Source: an uncultured Bacillota bacterium (GTDB lineage: Bacteria; Bacillota; Clostridia; Lachnospirales; Lachnospiraceae). From it: 64,000 nucleotides of DNA. The DNA is taken from assembly GCA_905200905.1 (NCBI GenBank), contig CAJKMA010000003.1, forward strand, positions 19,241 to 83,240, in the 5' to 3' direction. Both the position numbers and the translations under genes were made by a program. Shown in pieces: positions 61,008-64,000 of the stretch. The notes beneath the pieces are model-generated. The model saw only the letters and a list, made by a program, of their open reading frames with translations. It was not told the DNA's origin and did not search any database. Every line of letters starts with the position of its first letter. Position 1 is the first letter of the stretch.

Positions 61008-61114
61008 GTTTTTTACCTCCATAAGATTTTGCTTTAACGTTATCTTAACACAAGAAGTTTCTTTCGGACAAGAAGATGGGAAAAGGATTTAGAAAGAATT
61101 AAGAATTTGCTCTC

Positions 61115-61143
61115 TTGACAAAGCAAAGGATTGTGCTTATGAT
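61115..61143 (+). promoter_or_regulatory. Predicted valS promoter
   Basis: A perfect TTGACA (61115-61120) and TATGAT (61138-61143) are 17 bp apart and lie just before the T-box leader. Confidence 0.72.
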
Positions 61144-61149
61144 TAGTGG

Positions 61150-61419
61150 ATAGAAAAAGGTGATGAGAAAGAGGAGTACACTCTGGAAACTTACAGAGAG
61201 AACAATTCATTGGCTGGAAGATTGTTTATGAGAGATAGGGTGGAAGGTAGCTTTTGAACCGGAAAGCTGAAGGACAGGGTGGCAGGAGCCATGTTTTGAC
61301 TGAGTAGGCTTTCACGGGGAGTTCCCGTTACAGGACTTCAGAGTGATAAATAAAGGTGGTACCGCGATAACAGTCGCCCTTTGTAACTATAAGAATATGG
61401 TTATGAGGGGTATTTTTTT
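61150..61419 (+). ncRNA. T-box leader controlling valS
   Basis: The conserved T-box sequence AAAGGTGGTACCGCG is at 61352-61366, with its pairing partner CGCCCTTT at 61375-61382 forming the antiterminator. The UGGU bulge would pair with a tRNA ending ACCA, which fits the A73 discriminator of tRNA-Val. Stem III is ACGGG-GAGTT-CCCGT (61314-61328). A GTA at 61247-61249, in the position expected for the specifier codon, reads valine. Uncharged tRNA-Val would turn valS on. Confidence 0.9.
61377..61419 (+). terminator. Regulated terminator of the valS T-box
   Basis: CCCTTTGTAAC (61377-61387) pairs with GTTATGAGGGG (61400-61410), including G-U pairs. A run of seven T follows. Its left arm overlaps the antiterminator, so the two folds exclude each other. 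Confidence 0.82.
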
Positions 61420-61443
61420 ATCCCTCAGATCAGACAGGAGGAT

Positions 61444-64000
61444 ATGATGAGCAAAGAACTTGCAAAAACTTATGACCCAAAAGGGTTGGAAGACCGTATT
61501 TATCAGAAATGGCTGGATAATAAGTATTTCCATGCAGAAGTAAACAGAGATAAGAAACCATTTACTATTGTAATGCCCCCGCCAAACGTAACCGGACAGC
61601 TTCATATGGGACATGCACTGGATGAGACCATGCAGGATATCCTGATCCGTTTCAAGAGAATGCAGGGTTATGAAGCACTGTGGCAGCCTGGAACAGACCA
61701 CGCAGCCATTGCCACAGAAGTAAAGGTTATTGAGAAACTGAAAGAACAGGGCATTGATAAAAACGAGATTGGAAGAGAAGAATTCCTGAAACATGCATGG
61801 GAATGGAAAGAAGAATACGGCGGAAAAATCATCAATCAGCTGAAAAAGCTGGGTGCTTCCGCAGACTGGGACAGAGAACGTTTCACCATGGACGAAGGCT
61901 GCTCCAAGGCAGTACAGGAAGTATTCATTAAGTTATATGAAAAAGGATATATTTACAAAGGTTCCAGAATCATTAACTGGTGTCCAGTATGTCAGACTTC
62001 TATTTCTGATGCAGAGGTAGAACATGAGGATCAGGATGGATTTTTCTGGCACATCAATTATCCGGTAGTAGGCGAAGAAGGACAGTTCGTTGAGATCGCA
62101 ACGACACGTCCGGAGACCCTTCTTGGCGATACGGCTGTAGCAGTCAATCCAGAGGATGAGCGCTATACGCATCTCGTAGGAAAGATGCTGGAGCTTCCGC
62201 TTACCGGAAGACAGATTCCGGTGGTTGCAGATGCATACGTTGATAAAGAATTCGGAACAGGCTGTGTAAAGATCACTCCGGCGCACGATCCAAACGACTT
62301 TGAGGTAGGAAAGCGTCACGATTTGCCGGAGATCAATATCATGAACGATGATGCAACGATCAACGAGCTCGGCGGAAAGTATGCAGGAATGGACCGGTAT
62401 GAGGCGAGAAAAGCGATCGTTAAGGATCTTGAGGAGCTTGGACTTCTTGTAAAGGTAGTGCCACACAGCCACAGCGTCGGAACACACGACCGCTGTAAGA
62501 CAACGGTTGAGCCGATGATTAAACCGCAGTGGTTCGTAAAGATGGATGAGATGGCAAAACCGGCGATCGAAGCATTAAAGAACAAAACGCTGCAGTTTGT
62601 ACCGGACCGCTTTGACAAGACGTATCTGCACTGGCTTGAAAATATCCGCGACTGGTGTATCTCAAGACAGCTCTGGTGGGGACACCGTATTCCGGCATAC
62701 TACTGCGATGAGTGCGGAGAGACTGTTGTAGCACGCGAGATGCCATCTGTCTGCCCGAAGTGTGGATGCACGCATCTGACGCAGGATGAGGATACGCTTG
62801 ATACATGGTTCTCCTCAGCACTGTGGCCGTTCTCTACGCTTGGATGGCCGGACAAGACGCCGGAGCTTGCATATTTCTATCCGACTGATGTGCTCGTAAC
62901 GGGCTATGACATTATTTTCTTCTGGGTAATCCGTATGGTATTTTCAGCGCTTGAGCAGACGGGAGAAGTGCCGTTCCATCATGTGCTGATTCACGGACTC
63001 GTAAGAGACTCTCAGGGACGCAAGATGAGCAAATCGCTCGGCAACGGTATCGACCCGCTTGAGATTATCGACCAATACGGCGCCGATGCACTGCGTCTGA
63101 CACTGATGACGGGAAATGCGCCGGGCAACGATATGCGTTTCTATATGGAACGTGTGGAAGCATCAAGAAACTTTGCAAATAAAGTATGGAACGCATCTCG
63201 TTTCATTATGATGAATCTTGAGAAGGCAGAAGTACCGGAGACGATCGATCTTAATACGCTTACCGGAGCTGACAAATGGATTCTTTCCAAGGTCAATACG
63301 CTTGCAAAAGATGTGACCGAAAATATGGAAAAATATGAGCTCGGAATTGCCGTACAGAAGGTATACGACTTTATCTGGGAGGAGTTCTGCGACTGGTACA
63401 TCGAGATGGTGAAGCCGCGTCTGTACAACAACGATGATACGACAAAGGCTGCCGCTCTGTGGACGCTGAAGGCCGTGCTTACAAATGCTCTGAAGCTGCT
63501 GCATCCGTATATGCCGTTTATTACAGAAGAAATCTTCTGTACACTGTGGCCAAACGAGGAGTCTATCATGATCTCTGCATGGCCGGAGTTTACGGAGACA
63601 TGGGATTTTGCACAGGAAGAAAACGCTGTCGAGACAATCAAAGAGGCTGTCCGCGGCATCCGAAACGTGCGCACGGGCATGAACGTGCCGCCAAGCAAGA
63701 AGGCGCAGGTATTCGTTGTATCGGAAAGTGAAGAGATACGCAGTATTTTTGAGGACGGAAAGGTATTCTTTGCGACACTCGGCTATGCGAGCGAGGTACA
63801 CGTACAGGCAGATAAGACAGGCATCAGCGATGACGCCGTTTCAGCAGTGATCCCGGATGCAGTCGTTTATATGCCGTTTGCAGAGCTTGTCGATATTGAT
63901 AAGGAGATCGAGCGTCTGAGAAAAGAAGAAGAGCGTCTTACAAAGGAGCTTGCCCGTGTCAACGGCATGCTGCATAACGAGAAGTTTATGAGCAAGGCGC
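61444..64000 (+). CDS. valS: Valyl-tRNA synthetase (3' truncated by window)
   Basis: This is a class I synthetase that charges tRNA-Val. The frame is open from ATG 61444 (AGGAGG upstream; ATG 61447 is equally possible) to the window end, about 852 codons. Roughly 30 residues of a usual 880 are missing. The HIGH motif reads HMGH in PPPNVTGQLHMGHAL, the editing domain has ATTRPETLLGDTAVAVNP, and the KMSKS loop is GRKMSKSLGNGIDPLE. The C-terminal coiled arm has started (DIDKEIERLRKEEERL). The first 640 bases use AGA, GAA and CTG codons like the rest of the window. After about 62.09 kb CGT, ACG, CTT, GCG and CpG-rich codons dominate. Confidence 0.95.
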   Translation, partial: MMSKELAKTYDPKGLEDRIYQKWLDNKYFHAEVNRDKKPFTIVMPPPNVTGQLHMGHALDETMQDILIRFKRMQGYEALWQPGTDHAAIATEVKVIEKLKEQGIDKNEIGREEFLKHAWEWKEEYGGKIINQLKKLGASADWDRERFTMDEGCSKAVQEVFIKLYEKGYIYKGSRIINWCPVCQTSISDAEVEHEDQDGFFWHINYPVVGEEGQFVEIATTRPETLLGDTAVAVNPEDERYTHLVGKMLELPLTGRQIPVVADAYVDKEFGTGCVKITPAHDPNDFEVGKRHDLPEINIMNDDATINELGGKYAGMDRYEARKAIVKDLEELGLLVKVVPHSHSVGTHDRCKTTVEPMIKPQWFVKMDEMAKPAIEALKNKTLQFVPDRFDKTYLHWLENIRDWCISRQLWWGHRIPAYYCDECGETVVAREMPSVCPKCGCTHLTQDEDTLDTWFSSALWPFSTLGWPDKTPELAYFYPTDVLVTGYDIIFFWVIRMVFSALEQTGEVPFHHVLIHGLVRDSQGRKMSKSLGNGIDPLEIIDQYGADALRLTLMTGNAPGNDMRFYMERVEASRNFANKVWNASRFIMMNLEKAEVPETIDLNTLTGADKWILSKVNTLAKDVTENMEKYELGIAVQKVYDFIWEEFCDWYIEMVKPRLYNNDDTTKAAALWTLKAVLTNALKLLHPYMPFITEEIFCTLWPNEESIMISAWPEFTETWDFAQEENAVETIKEAVRGIRNVRTGMNVPPSKKAQVFVVSESEEIRSIFEDGKVFFATLGYASEVHVQADKTGISDDAVSAVIPDAVVYMPFAELVDIDKEIERLRKEEERLTKELARVNGMLHNEKFMSKA

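Noticed and set aside
61387..63801. Several long minus-strand frames (100-212 aa) under valS.
   Set aside because: They lie antisense to a clear valyl-tRNA synthetase frame, overlap one another and have Cys/Ser/His-rich nonsense composition.
1..64000. CRISPR arrays, tRNA or rRNA genes, transposases, phage genes.
   Set aside because: No regularly spaced repeats with unique spacers, no recognisable cloverleaf or rRNA stretches and no integrase or transposase motifs were seen. A tRNAscan/Infernal run would be decisive.

Overview
The window looks like chromosome of a spore-forming, low-to-moderate G+C Lachnospiraceae (a Blautia/Ruminococcus-type gut Firmicute is my best guess). The grounds are the T-box leader on valS, an alpha/beta-type small acid-soluble spore protein, AddAB, FabK-type fatty-acid synthesis, a BceRSAB peptide-sensing module, many AraC regulators, and three CUT1 sugar-type ABC transporters that all lack an ATPase gene. 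Species cannot be settled from sequence reading alone. No rRNA, tRNA, CRISPR array, prophage or transposase gene was seen.

Layout. 1-1.4 kb: 3' end of clpB and a DUF4250 micro-gene. 1.4-6.0 kb: bceRS two-component system and bceAB peptide-detoxification transporter, with a BceR-like operator in front of bceA. 6.0-12.4 kb: HicB-like gene, MalY/PatB lyase, AraC regulator and a four-gene sugar ABC operon. 12.5-18.2 kb: methyltransferase, hslO (Hsp33), nadE, a CmpB-like membrane protein and a second MalY/PatB paralogue. 18.2-21.3 kb (minus): nucleotidyltransferase, NahK-like HexNAc kinase and galE, which together could turn a free hexosamine into UDP-sugar. 21.5-27.3 kb: AraC regulator, DUF6483 protein, Gfo/Idh/MocA oxidoreductase, an aromatic amino acid decarboxylase with a divergent LysR regulator, and two small unknown genes. 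27.4-35.4 kb: HAD phosphatase with addB and addA.

35.4-42.7 kb is an AT-richer island. A 633-aa LacI-repressor/ribokinase fusion is divergent from a nucleoside hydrolase, a CUT1 transporter and a stand-alone ribokinase. The proposed job is import of a riboside, hydrolysis to base plus ribose, and phosphorylation of the ribose. This is the most unusual system in the window. 42.8-46.7 kb (minus) is another ATPase-less CUT1 operon with an unknown four-helix membrane protein.

46.8-56.9 kb is the fatty-acid operon fabH-fabK-fabD-fabG-fabF-accB-fabZ-accC-accDA(fused)-fabK-like. It starts from an extended -10 promoter overlapped by a FabT-like operator and contains no acpP. A repeat-rich non-coding stretch follows, then a PadR/DUF1700/DUF4097/PspC envelope-stress operon with a dyad operator. 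Next comes a spore-protein gene whose ribosome binding site lies inside the upstream terminator hairpin, an exported endonuclease/phosphatase-fold protein, and a Val T-box leader with valS, which runs off the window. The base and codon use of valS changes abruptly near 62.1 kb, suggesting a mosaic gene.

Start codons were chosen by eye from Shine-Dalgarno spacing and may differ from automatic calls. Promoter, operator and hairpin calls come from reading the bases, not from a computed score.
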